Positions 14,416-22,069 of a stretch of 26,209 nucleotides of DNA are shown here, piece by piece. The stretch's first letter is position 1; the number at the start of each line of letters is the position of its first letter. Origin of the DNA: CAZXNF01 sp050741255 (GTDB taxonomy: Bacteria; Pseudomonadota; Gammaproteobacteria; Burkholderiales; SG8-41); NCBI GenBank assembly GCA_050741255.1, contig JBOIEQ010000054.1:1-26209 (forward strand), written 5' to 3'. Position numbers and translations under genes: made by a program. The notes below the pieces were generated by a model that was not told where the DNA came from, ran no database searches, and saw only the letters and a list, made by a program, of their open reading frames with translations.

Positions 14416-15346
14416 AGCGCACGTCCTCGGTCTGCAGGAACTTGAGGAATTCCTCGGGCGTGCCCGGGGTGGGATCGAAGGTCTGCGCGACGAAGCGCTC
14501 CTTCAGGTCGGGCGCGGCGAGCGCCTTGTTGATCTCGCGGTTGAGCGTGGCGACCACCGACTTCGGCGTGCCGGCCGGCGCGAGCATGCCGTACCACTGG
14601 AAGGACACGAAGTCCTTGACGCCGGATTCGACGAAGGTGGGCACCGTGGGCAGCAGGGGATGGCGGGTGGCGCTGGAGATCGCCAGCGGCTTGAGACGGT
14701 TGGCCTTGATGTACACCATGGAGGCCGGAACGGCATTCATGACGAGCGGAATCTGTCCCGCCACCGCGTCGGCCAGCGACGGGCCGCCGCCCTTGTAGGG
14801 CACATGATTGAGCGTCAGCCCGGTCTTGAGGTGCAGCCATTCATAGAGCATGTGCGGGCCGCTCGCCAGCCCGCTGGAGCCCATCGCGAGCTTTTCGGTC
14901 TGCGCCTTCGGCATCGCCATCAGTTCCTTCAGGTTGTTGGCGCTGAACGACGGATGGGCCATCAGCGTCTGCGGCGAGGTGGCCACCAGGTTGATCGGCG
15001 CGAAGTCCTTGATTGCGTCGTATGGCGGTACTTTGTAGACCAGCGGGTTGATGGTGTGCGGCGCGTCCGCGAGGATGATGGTGTAGCCGTCGGCCGGCGC
15101 GCGCGCGGCGAGCTGCGTGCCGATGAGTCCGGTGGCGCCCGGCCGGTTGTCGATGACGAAGGTCTGGCCGAGGGCGTCGGTCAGTTTCTGCCCGATGGCG
15201 CGGCCGGTGATGTCGGAACCGCCGCCGGGCGGATAGGGGACGATCATGCGCACCGGGCGGGAGGGGTAGGTGTCCGCCGCCTGTGCGAGGGTCGTGGACA
15301 GAAGGCCGGCGGTGGCAAGGGCTGCGAGCAGACAGGTAACGCGCAT
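14375..15346 (-). CDS. Tripartite tricarboxylate transporter substrate-binding protein (Bug family)
   Basis: This encodes 323 residues from the ATG at 15346, with GGAG nine bases upstream. A TTG start further up is unlikely. The signal peptide ends AQAA at about residue 24. Bug/TctC landmarks are YPSRPVRMIVPYPPGGGSDITGRAI (about 27-51), FVIDNRPGATGLIGTQLAA, GYTIILADAPHTINP, HVPYKGGGPSLADAVAGQI and the FQWYGMLAPAGTP segment. Bug proteins are periplasmic binding proteins for carboxylates and other small acids. No TctA or TctB membrane genes are in the window, so it is an orphan receptor, as is common in Burkholderiales. It follows a DUF3047 lipoprotein by 42 bp on the same strand. The ligand cannot be predicted from sequence. 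Confidence 0.93.
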   Translation of the reverse strand: MRVTCLLAALATAGLLSTTLAQAADTYPSRPVRMIVPYPPGGGSDITGRAIGQKLTDALGQTFVIDNRPGATGLIGTQLAARAPADGYTIILADAPHTINPLVYKVPPYDAIKDFAPINLVATSPQTLMAHPSFSANNLKELMAMPKAQTEKLAMGSSGLASGPHMLYEWLHLKTGLTLNHVPYKGGGPSLADAVAGQIPLVMNAVPASMVYIKANRLKPLAISSATRHPLLPTVPTFVESGVKDFVSFQWYGMLAPAGTPKSVVATLNREINKALAAPDLKERFVAQTFDPTPGTPEEFLKFLQTEDVRWRDVQKQVNVRLD

Positions 15347-15388
15347 GGCGGAGTCTCCGGACAAAAGTGAAGGGGGAATGCGCGATCG

Positions 15389-16201
15389 TTACTGGGACGT
15401 CGCTGCGTCGTTGACGACGGCGGGGGGCGGCGGGGACGGCTGCGGCGCCTGCACCCGCTGCCGCAGGAACCGGATGTCGCCGTAATAGGCGGAGGCGTTT
15501 TCCCTGGTGTTGTCGGTGTCGGTCATGATGCCGATGGCGGTGATGCGGCCCGGTTCCTCGCCGAAGGCGCGCCGGTAGTCGTTGTAGACGTTGCGGGTCA
15601 CTTCCTGCCACGTGCCGAGCTTTTCCCGGCCGCTTTCGGCGACGATCATCTTGATGCGCGAGGTGTGCACGTTCGGGATGACGTTGCCGCGCGTCACGCG
15701 GTTTTCCCAGATGTACATGAGGGTCGCGTACGGCAGCTGCTGGCCGGACACCATCTTCACGTTGCCGAAGAACACCTGCTCGTCCATCGGCAGGGAATCG
15801 ATGTCTCCGGCGAAGCTCACCACCAGCCGCGCCGGGGCATCCTCGGTCGCGCGTTTGGTGTTGTCGGCCTTGGCGATCAGTTCGTCCACCTTCCAGTGCC
15901 AGTGCAGGTAGGGGTATTCCCTGGGGTCGATGTTCACCGGGTGGACCAGCCCCGAGGCGGCATCCGTGGCGCGCGCGCGGATCACCGTCTTGCCGTCCAT
16001 GTCGATCAGCCGGTATTCGGTGGGGCGCTTGAAGCGCGCGAAGGTCCACGGCTGCCAGCCGTCGGGCACGCCTTCACTGGGTTTGTTCCAGGAGAAACTC
16101 TTGACGTAGGGGAGCGCCACGACCGCGGGTTCGGGCGTGGTCGCGCAGCCGGTCAGCAGCGTGACGCCGGCGAGCAGACAGCGGACAAGAAGCGTTCTCA
16201 T
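15389..16201 (-). CDS. DUF3047 family lipoprotein
   Basis: This encodes 270 residues from the ATG at 16201, with a weak ribosome binding site. The lipobox LTGC (Cys19) predicts a lipoprotein. The body matches the DUF3047 pattern: GVPDGWQPWTFARFK near the start, YRLIDMDGKTVIRARATDAASGL, YPYLHWHWKVDELI, RLVVSFAGD, LMYIWENR, RIKMIVAESG, WQEVTRNVYNDYRRAFGEEPGRITAIGIMTDTDNT and ASAYYGDIRFL. The tryptophan-rich beta-sandwich-like fold suggests carbohydrate or ligand binding, but no function is established for the family. The C-terminal tail is Pro-rich. It precedes the Bug-type binding protein in a likely two-gene operon. The palindromic element lies 45 bp upstream of its start. Confidence 0.88.
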   Translation of the reverse strand: MRTLLVRCLLAGVTLLTGCATTPEPAVVALPYVKSFSWNKPSEGVPDGWQPWTFARFKRPTEYRLIDMDGKTVIRARATDAASGLVHPVNIDPREYPYLHWHWKVDELIAKADNTKRATEDAPARLVVSFAGDIDSLPMDEQVFFGNVKMVSGQQLPYATLMYIWENRVTRGNVIPNVHTSRIKMIVAESGREKLGTWQEVTRNVYNDYRRAFGEEPGRITAIGIMTDTDNTRENASAYYGDIRFLRQRVQAPQPSPPPPAVVNDAATSQ

Positions 16202-16246
16202 GCGGCGCGCATTCTAACCGACGCGCGCCGGGCCCGCCCGGGCGGT

Positions 16247-16540
16247 AGAGCGCGTAACGGGATAAAACACGCGATGCGCTGTCACGAGTTTGGCTCAGGA
16301 CGAGGCCGTGTGGGGAGAAGGGGCCCCACACCCTTCTCCGGCCGCCGGCCGTATGGGGTATACGGCCAAGGCAGATAACGACGCCATGGGCCAAACTCGT
16401 GCCAGCCCGAAGGGTTGCGACCAGAATCGTCGCTGACTTTGTCGGCCTCCGGAGCCAAAGTCGGCACTTTGCCCATCTGCCTTCGCGCCATCATCAATTC
16501 TGGTCGCAACGCACGTGCGTTTTATCCCGTTACGCGCTCT
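16247..16540. repeat. Palindromic non-coding element with 22-bp inverted ends (MITE-like)
   Basis: This 294-bp element has perfect 22-bp inverted termini at 16247-16268 and 16519-16540 (outer sequence AGAGCGCGTAACGGG). Inside are hairpins: GTGTGGGG/CCCCACAC (16308-16331), GGCCGTAT/ATACGGCC (16347-16367) and GACTTTG/CAAAGTC (16435-16462). Two longer-range inverted pairs are also present: a 14-bp pair at 16414-16427 with 16497-16510, and a 9-bp pair at 16368-16376 with 16475-16483. A sub-motif GCCAAACTCGTG occurs inverted near the left end (within 16278-16299) and forward at 16390-16401. No transposase is encoded. A diverged half-copy lies at 9151-9202. It occupies nearly the whole gap between the DUF3047 and AEC genes. 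No clear target duplication was found. Confidence 0.85.
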
Positions 16541-17481
16541 TAGTGCCCGTAGCCGGCGGTCAGCCAGATCACCGCGGACAGCGTCAGGATCGACAGCACC
16601 GTGCCGGTGAAGATCGAGGTGGAGGCTTCGGCCTCATAGACCCGCGCTTCGTTGGCGAACATGGCGGTGATGGTGGCGGAGGGCAGGGCGCACAGCAGGA
16701 TGATCTGGCGCGCGAGGGGACCTTCGATGGCGAACAGCACGCAGAGGCCGAACATGAAGGCGGGATGCGCGAGGTTCTTCAGCATGACGTTGCCCGTCAC
16801 CTCCCGGGTCAGCTTCAGGGAATGGCCAGACATGATGAGCCCGAGACAGAACAAGGAGACGCCGGCGGTGGCATTGCCGATCAGATGGAGCGAACTCTTG
16901 GCCACGGCGGGCAACTCCAGGCCCAGCAGCGAGATCGCGATACCGATGGCGGGGGCCCACACCAGGGGCTTCCGCACCGCGGCGCCCACACTGCTGACGA
17001 AGGCGTTGGCCCCGCTGCCCTTGCCCGAACCGACGTTCAGCAGCGTGGTGGTCAGCGGCACCATGACCAGCAGCGCGACCAGATTCACGACCAGGATCGG
17101 ATACAGGCTCGAGGGACCGAACAGGCTGTGCAGGATCGGGATGCCCATGAATGCCGCATCCGGAAAGCCGGCGACGAAGCCCTTCAGCGTGGCCTGTTGC
17201 AGCTTGTGAAACCGCAGCCAGCCCCACACCATGCCGATCGCGTACATGCCCATGAGGCCGATCAGGACGGCGAGCAGGAACTTGAAGTCCAGCAGCTGTT
17301 CCCGCGGCGTGCCGGCCATGCTGACCAGCATCAGAGCCGGGAAGATCCATTCGAGCACGAGCCGGGTAATCAGCAGGCTGTCGTCCTTTTTCAGCCTGCC
17401 CCGCTTGCCGGCGAGGTAGCCGAGCAGGATGACGAATGCGACCGGCACGATCGCGGCGATGATTTCTTCGATGATGGTCAT
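16540..17481 (-). CDS. AEC-family transporter (malate permease/MdcF-like)
   Basis: This encodes 313 residues from the ATG at 17481, with AGGGAGGGG nine bases upstream. The protein consists of about ten hydrophobic segments in two five-helix halves. Typical auxin-efflux-carrier family (AEC) features are the N-terminal IVPVAFVILLGYLAGKRG, FPALMLVSMAG, the conserved GFPDAAFMGIPIL in the middle, and LPSATITAMFANEARVYEAEAS near the end. Bacterial AEC proteins move malate, malonate or related acids. It follows the malic enzyme gene by 72 bp in the same direction, which points to malate as substrate, as in lactic-acid bacterial mleS-mleP; this is an inference. The last base of its TAA stop codon is the outermost base of the palindromic element. 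Confidence 0.9.
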   Translation of the reverse strand: MTIIEEIIAAIVPVAFVILLGYLAGKRGRLKKDDSLLITRLVLEWIFPALMLVSMAGTPREQLLDFKFLLAVLIGLMGMYAIGMVWGWLRFHKLQQATLKGFVAGFPDAAFMGIPILHSLFGPSSLYPILVVNLVALLVMVPLTTTLLNVGSGKGSGANAFVSSVGAAVRKPLVWAPAIGIAISLLGLELPAVAKSSLHLIGNATAGVSLFCLGLIMSGHSLKLTREVTGNVMLKNLAHPAFMFGLCVLFAIEGPLARQIILLCALPSATITAMFANEARVYEAEASTSIFTGTVLSILTLSAVIWLTAGYGH

Positions 17482-17553
17482 GGTCGACCCCTCCCTGGTG
17501 CTGTCGTATCGGCAGCGGTATTTTTATCGTTCGCCGTATGCAGTCTTCAGAGT

Positions 17554-19191
17554 TCAGTCGTACGCGGGTTTCCACTGGCTGGCGGCGACCCTCGCCTTCA
17601 ATTGCGCCGCGCCGGCCCTGGGCGCCAGGCCTTCCGCGACCGCCTGGCGGGCGACGGCGACGGCAATCGTCCGCGCCACCTGCCGGATGTCCTTGATCGC
17701 CGGCAGCAGGGAACCGTTCGGATCGCGCAGGGCGGGTGACTGTTCACCGAGCGCGCGGGCGGCGGCCAGCAGCATGCCGTCGCTCACCCGCGTGGCGCGC
17801 GAGGCGACGAGTCCCAGTCCAACGGCCGGGAAAATGAACACGTTGTTGCACTGGGCGATACGGATGCTGCGCCCCTCGTACTGCACGGGCGCGAACGGCG
17901 AACCGCAGGCGACGAGGGCGCGGCCTTCCGTCCACCGGATCAGGTCCTCCGCCTGCGCCTCTCTGTGATCGGTCGGATTCGACAGCGGGAAGATGATCGG
18001 ACGTTTCACTTGCGCGACCATGCTGCGGACGATGGCTTCCGTGAAGGCGCCGCCCACCGTGGACAGCCCGATGAGGATGGTCGGCCGCGCCTGCGCCACG
18101 ACGTCGGCGAGGCTGCCCGTGCCTGGCATGCTCGCGGCAGGCTGGGCATAGACGCGTTGTTCCGCGGTCAGATCCTTGCGGTCATCGTGCAGCAGCCCAT
18201 CCTTGTCCACGATCCAGAAACGTCGCCGCGCCTCCGTGTCGGAGAGTCCGTCCGCGACCATGGCGGCGCGCAGATAATCTGCGACCCCGATCCCGGCCGA
18301 GCCCGCGCCGAGGAAGACGATCCTCTGGTCCCGGATGCCGCCCCCTGCGACCTTGATGCCGCCGATGATCGCGCCCAGCACGACGGCCGCGGTGCCCTGC
18401 ACGTCGTCGTTGAAGGTGAGCAGTTGATCGCGGTAGCGCTCGAGGATGGGGCGCGCGTGGGGCGTGGCGAAGTCCTCCCATTGCAAGCAGGTGCGCGGCA
18501 TTTCCTTCTTCACGGCAGCCACGAAGCGCGCGATGAAATCGAAGTAAGCCTTGCCGGTGACCCTCTTGTGCCGCCAGCCCAGGTACTCTGGGTCCGCCAG
18601 CCGTTCCGGGTTGTTGGTGCCGACGTCGAGCACGATCGGCAGGGTGCGTTCCGGCCGGATGCCGCCGATCAGCGTGTAGAGCGAGAGCTTGCCGATCGGG
18701 ATGCCGAGGCCGCCCGCGCCCTGGTCACCGATGCCCAGAATGCGCTCGCCATCCGTCACGACGATGACGTCGATGTCGCGGTTCGGGCGGTTGCGAAGCA
18801 GGGCGCCGATGTCGTGGCGCTGTGGATACGAGATGAACAGGCCGCGCGGGCGGCGGTAGATGTGACTGAACTGCTGGCAGGCCTGGGCGACCACTGGTGT
18901 ATAGACCATCGGCAGCATCTCCTCGACGTGTTCGAGGAGCAGCCGGTAGAACAGCACTTCGTTGGTGTCCTGCAGCGAGCGCAGGTAAATGTGGCGCTCG
19001 AGGTCGTCGTCCTTGCGCCGGTAGGCCTCGTAGGCCCGGCTTACCTGCTGCGCCAGGGTTTCCGCGTGCGGCGGCAGCAGGCCGTGCAGCCGCAGCCGCT
19101 GGCGTTCCGCGCCGGTGAACGCCGTGCCCTTGTTGCGCACGGGATCGTCGATGCGCTCCATGCCTTTCAGCGTGTCCTTGCGTGCTTTCAT
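17554..19191 (-). CDS. maeA: NAD-type malic enzyme
   Basis: This encodes 545 residues from the ATG at 19191, with GGAG at a good distance; in-frame codons up to 19269 lack support. The length fits the long malic enzymes of the SfcA/MaeA type. Landmarks are MVYTPVVAQACQQ with the general acid Tyr97, the RPRGLFISY segment, GIGDQGAGGLGIPIGKLSLY with catalytic Lys168, the metal-binding and nucleotide region FNDDVQGTAAVVLGA (260-274), and the Rossmann GAGSAG (295-300). The later SNPTDHREAQ and NNVFIFPAVGLG segments are also present. It catalyses malate to pyruvate plus CO2 with NAD(P)+. The coenzyme preference is assigned by subfamily, not proven. It lies between the triheme cytochrome c and the AEC carrier on the - strand. 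Confidence 0.93.
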   Translation of the reverse strand: MKARKDTLKGMERIDDPVRNKGTAFTGAERQRLRLHGLLPPHAETLAQQVSRAYEAYRRKDDDLERHIYLRSLQDTNEVLFYRLLLEHVEEMLPMVYTPVVAQACQQFSHIYRRPRGLFISYPQRHDIGALLRNRPNRDIDVIVVTDGERILGIGDQGAGGLGIPIGKLSLYTLIGGIRPERTLPIVLDVGTNNPERLADPEYLGWRHKRVTGKAYFDFIARFVAAVKKEMPRTCLQWEDFATPHARPILERYRDQLLTFNDDVQGTAAVVLGAIIGGIKVAGGGIRDQRIVFLGAGSAGIGVADYLRAAMVADGLSDTEARRRFWIVDKDGLLHDDRKDLTAEQRVYAQPAASMPGTGSLADVVAQARPTILIGLSTVGGAFTEAIVRSMVAQVKRPIIFPLSNPTDHREAQAEDLIRWTEGRALVACGSPFAPVQYEGRSIRIAQCNNVFIFPAVGLGLVASRATRVSDGMLLAAARALGEQSPALRDPNGSLLPAIKDIRQVARTIAVAVARQAVAEGLAPRAGAAQLKARVAASQWKPAYD

Positions 19192-19273
19192 CCCGGCTCC
19201 TCCACTATCCGCTTTCGCCTGCCCGCCGTTGCGCGGCAGGGTGCGTGCACGGGGCTTCGCCCGCGTCACGCGC

Positions 19274-20503
19274 TTATTGCCTGCGCAGCCTGGCCACCCC
19301 GTCGGGGTTCGCGTTGGCCGGGGCCTTGTTGCCCCAGCTCGTGCGGACGTAGTTCGCGATGGCCGTGATCTGCTCGTCGGTCAGCACACCGGCGAAGGAT
19401 GGCATCGGTGAGAACTTCCCCTGCGCGGGTATGCCCCCGAGCACCACCTTGAAGATGTTGGCCGGATCGGGCGCGAGCACGACGCCATTACCCGCCAGCG
19501 GCGGGAAGACGTTGGGCACGCCGCGCCCCTGCGCCTGGTGGCAGCCGGCGCAATGGTCGAGGTAGAGTTGCGCGCCGGCCTGGCGGGACGCATCGAACGT
19601 CTTGCGTCCGGTGCGCAGGGGGGAATCGGCCGGAATCGATTTCAGGTACTCGGCCATCGCCTTCAGGTCGGCGTCCGTGAGGTAGCTCAGGCTGTTCTTC
19701 ACGACCTCCGCCATCGGGCCGAGCGTCGTCGTTTTGCCGGGATAGGCGCCGGTCTTGAGATAGGTGGCGATGTCGTCCACCGACCATGCGCCCAGGCCCG
19801 TGGTGATGTCCGAGGTCAGGTTGAGCGCGAACCAGCCGTCGATCACCGCGCCGGTGAAGTCCTTGCTCTTCTCGATGCCGCCCAGCAGGTTGCGCGGGGA
19901 ATGGCAGTCGCTGCAGTGGCCGAGGCCCTCCACGAGATAGGCGCCACGGTTCCACGCTGCCGACCGGGAGGGATCCGGCTTGAAGGTGCCTTCCCGGAAA
20001 TAGAGCTCGCGCCAGCCGAGCATCGACATGCGGATGCTGAACGGAAAGTCGAGATGATTGACCTCTACGCTGTTCCGCACCGGCTTGACCGTGCGCAGGT
20101 AGGCGTAGATCGCATCGATGTCGGCCCGCGTCACCCTGGTGTAAAAGTCGAAGGGCATCGTCGGATACATGTCCTGGCCGCGCTTGTTCACCCCGTGGTG
20201 CAACGCGCGATAGAAGTCGTTCGACGACCAGTTGCCGATACCCGTTGCCCGGTCGGGCGTGATGTTCGGCGACAGCATGTAGCCGAAGGGCGTGTCGAGG
20301 CGCAGGCCACCCGCGAAAGGCTGACCACCCGGCGCGGTGTGGCAGGACACGCAGTCGCCGGCGCGGGCGAGGTATTCGCCGCGCTGCGCCGGCGTCTGGG
20401 GTGCGGCGGCCTTGGTCTGCGCCGCTGCCGGGGCCGGAAAAGCAACGACGAGGACCGCTGCCGCAAGCGCGAGCGAGGCTGCTTTCACGATGGATTCCCC
20501 CAT
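19274..20503 (-). CDS. Triheme c-type cytochrome (alcohol/gluconate dehydrogenase cytochrome subunit type)
   Basis: This encodes 409 residues from the ATG at 20503. A GTG at 20488 has a better spaced GGGGGAA upstream and may be the true start; both retain the signal peptide ending AAAQ. Three class I haem sites are spaced as in the cytochrome subunits of membrane-bound alcohol, aldehyde and gluconate dehydrogenases: C51VSCH, C197SDCH and C318AGCH. Other landmarks are ARAGDCVSCHTAPGG, SPNITPD-ATGIGNWS, MPFDFYTRVT, HCSDCHSPRNLLGG and PSFAGVLTDEQITAIANYVRTSWGN. It should accept electrons in the periplasm and pass them to quinone or oxidase. No cognate flavin or PQQ dehydrogenase is adjacent. It begins 11 bp after the 3-hydroxybutyrate dehydrogenase stop, so the two are probably cotranscribed. 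Confidence 0.92.
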   Translation of the reverse strand: MGESIVKAASLALAAAVLVVAFPAPAAAQTKAAAPQTPAQRGEYLARAGDCVSCHTAPGGQPFAGGLRLDTPFGYMLSPNITPDRATGIGNWSSNDFYRALHHGVNKRGQDMYPTMPFDFYTRVTRADIDAIYAYLRTVKPVRNSVEVNHLDFPFSIRMSMLGWRELYFREGTFKPDPSRSAAWNRGAYLVEGLGHCSDCHSPRNLLGGIEKSKDFTGAVIDGWFALNLTSDITTGLGAWSVDDIATYLKTGAYPGKTTTLGPMAEVVKNSLSYLTDADLKAMAEYLKSIPADSPLRTGRKTFDASRQAGAQLYLDHCAGCHQAQGRGVPNVFPPLAGNGVVLAPDPANIFKVVLGGIPAQGKFSPMPSFAGVLTDEQITAIANYVRTSWGNKAPANANPDGVARLRRQ

Positions 20504-20514
20504 GATTCGCGTGT

Positions 20515-21294
20515 TTATTGCATGAACCAGCCATGGCTGACGACGATCGACTGGCCGGTCAGCGCGTTGGACGGGAAGGCCGCCAGGAACAGGGCGGTCT
20601 CGGCAACGTCGTCCACGGTCGTGAATTCGCCGTCCACCGTCTCCTTCAGCATGACGTTCTTGATCACGTCGGCCTCGGAGATGCCGAGTTCTTTCGCCTG
20701 CTCGGGGATCTGCTTCTCGACCAGCGGGGTGCGGACGAAGCCGGGGCATATGACGTTGGCGCGAACGCCGTGCTCGGCGCCTTCCTTGGCGACGACCTTG
20801 GCCAGGCCGATGAGGGCGTGCTTGGCGGCGACGTAGGGCGCCTTGAGCTTGGAGGCTTCCTTGGAATGCACGGAGCCCATGTAGATCACGCAGCCGCTCT
20901 TCTGCTTGTACATCTGGCGCAGCGACGCACGGGTGGTGAGGAAAGCCCCGTCGAGGTGGATGGCCATCAGCTTCTTCCACTTGGCGAACTCGAACTCGAC
21001 GATGGGCGCGACGATCTGGATGCCCGCGTTGCTGATCAGCACGTCCAGCGCCCCGAAGGTCGAAACCACTTTCGCGATGCCGGCGTCCACCTGCGCTTCG
21101 TCGGCGACGTCCATCGCCACGCCGATCGCGCGCTTGCCGGAAGGGTCGAGTTCGCGCGCGGTGGCTTCGGCGGCCTGGAGGTTGAGGTCGGCGATGGCGA
21201 CCTTCGCACCCTCTCTGGCGAAGAGGATGGCGATTTCCTTGCCGATGCCGCTGGCGGCGCCGGTGATGACGGCAACTTTGTCCTTGAGACGCAT
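20515..21294 (-). CDS. bdhA: D-3-hydroxybutyrate dehydrogenase
   Basis: This encodes 259 residues. It is a short-chain dehydrogenase with the NAD-binding TGAASGIG (residues 11-18), NAG (89-91), and the catalytic Ser141, Tyr154 and Lys158 (YVAAK). The C-terminal ending SIVVSHGWFMQ is characteristic of 3-hydroxybutyrate dehydrogenases, which interconvert D-3-hydroxybutyrate and acetoacetate with NAD. The GKEIAILFAREGAKVAIADLN and GFVRTPLVEKQIPEQAKE stretches also fit the family. It follows acetoacetate decarboxylase by 18 bp, with GGATTACTC as a weak ribosome binding site. Together the two genes control the hydroxybutyrate/acetoacetate pool, for instance during polyhydroxybutyrate turnover. Confidence 0.93.
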   Translation of the reverse strand: MRLKDKVAVITGAASGIGKEIAILFAREGAKVAIADLNLQAAEATARELDPSGKRAIGVAMDVADEAQVDAGIAKVVSTFGALDVLISNAGIQIVAPIVEFEFAKWKKLMAIHLDGAFLTTRASLRQMYKQKSGCVIYMGSVHSKEASKLKAPYVAAKHALIGLAKVVAKEGAEHGVRANVICPGFVRTPLVEKQIPEQAKELGISEADVIKNVMLKETVDGEFTTVDDVAETALFLAAFPSNALTGQSIVVSHGWFMQ

Positions 21295-21312
21295 GAGTAA
21301 TCCTTTCGGGGT

Positions 21313-22050
21313 CTACTTGAGATAGTCGTGCACGACCTTGCCCAGTCCCAGCGTGAGGTCGGCGACAAAATGGGTGGCGGAAACGATTTCCAGTACCGGG
21401 AGTTCGGCGATGGGGGCGAGCGCGTGCGGGTGCAGGTCGAGCGCGGCGGGGCCGGTCCAGGCGCCCTTGAGATCGACCTCCTCGAGGCGGTACTCGACGA
21501 GTTCGCAGATGCGCGCGGTCCCGTCGACGTGCGGGATGATCTTCAGCAGGAAGTTGGGCCCCAATAGCGACGCCTTGACCGCCGCGAGATCGGCAGGTTT
21601 GTGCTTGTAGCCCATGGTGCCGGTGGCGATGCGCACCGGGCCGTAGTCGAGGGTGCCGACCAGCGTGTCGATCTCGGCCTTGAGTGTCGGCTTCGCAAGT
21701 TTTTTCGGAAAGCCCCACAGCTCGCGCCCGCCGGCAATGGGCGGGTGGTCGTCGAGGAACATGCAGTGCGTGTAGCCGCCCTTGCGGCCCTCGAAAGTGA
21801 CCGGGATCACCTGGCCGCTTTCGGTGTAGTCGCCGAAGCCGGTCGAATCCGGCATGCGGATGAACTCGAACTTCACCAGCGGCTCCTCGATCTGCAGCGG
21901 TTCCGGCACCAGCGCACGCAGTTTCTGCGGGTCGGTGCGGTAGGTGATGATCAGGAATTCGCGGTGGTAGAAGCGGTACGGGCCGACCGGATAGGCCGGG
22001 CTGGTGAGCGGCATGGCGTAAGCCTTGCCGCGAACATCGCTTTCCTTCAT
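21313..22050 (-). CDS. adc: Acetoacetate decarboxylase
   Basis: This encodes 245 residues from the ATG at 22050, with AAGGA 8 bases upstream. The enzyme decarboxylates acetoacetate to acetone and CO2 through a Schiff base on a lysine. The active-site block GGRELWGFPKKLAKP carries adjacent lysines 116 and 117, the position of the catalytic and pKa-tuning pair. Other family parts are YRTDPQKLRALVPEPL, FGDYTESGQVIPVTF and GGYTHCMFLDDHPPIAGGREL, with the conserved Glu/Arg residues. Its length fits the family. It sits between the patatin gene and bdhA with gaps of under 20 bp, so it is very likely in one operon. Some relatives act on other keto acids, so acetone formation is likely but not certain. 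Confidence 0.92.
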   Translation of the reverse strand: MKESDVRGKAYAMPLTSPAYPVGPYRFYHREFLIITYRTDPQKLRALVPEPLQIEEPLVKFEFIRMPDSTGFGDYTESGQVIPVTFEGRKGGYTHCMFLDDHPPIAGGRELWGFPKKLAKPTLKAEIDTLVGTLDYGPVRIATGTMGYKHKPADLAAVKASLLGPNFLLKIIPHVDGTARICELVEYRLEEVDLKGAWTGPAALDLHPHALAPIAELPVLEIVSATHFVADLTLGLGKVVHDYLK

Positions 22051-22069
22051 GCCGGGTTTCCTTGTGGTT

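Noticed and set aside
14841..16049. A 402-residue frame on the - strand spanning DUF3047 and the Bug gene
   Set aside because: It is a same-strand, different-frame shadow of two well-supported genes, Arg/Pro/His-rich and without domains.
16347..16367. GGCCGTAT hairpin as a possible terminator for the AEC gene
   Set aside because: There is no T run after the stem and it lies in the middle of the repeat element, so it was described as part of that element.
16399..19368. Long + strand frames of 446 and 467 residues
   Set aside because: They run opposite the AEC and malic enzyme genes, have low-complexity Gln/His/Arg-rich products and start inside the palindromic element or other genes.
20518..21300. 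A 260-residue frame on the + strand
   Set aside because: It is an exact mirror of bdhA on the other strand. The bdhA frame carries the dehydrogenase motifs; the mirror product has none.
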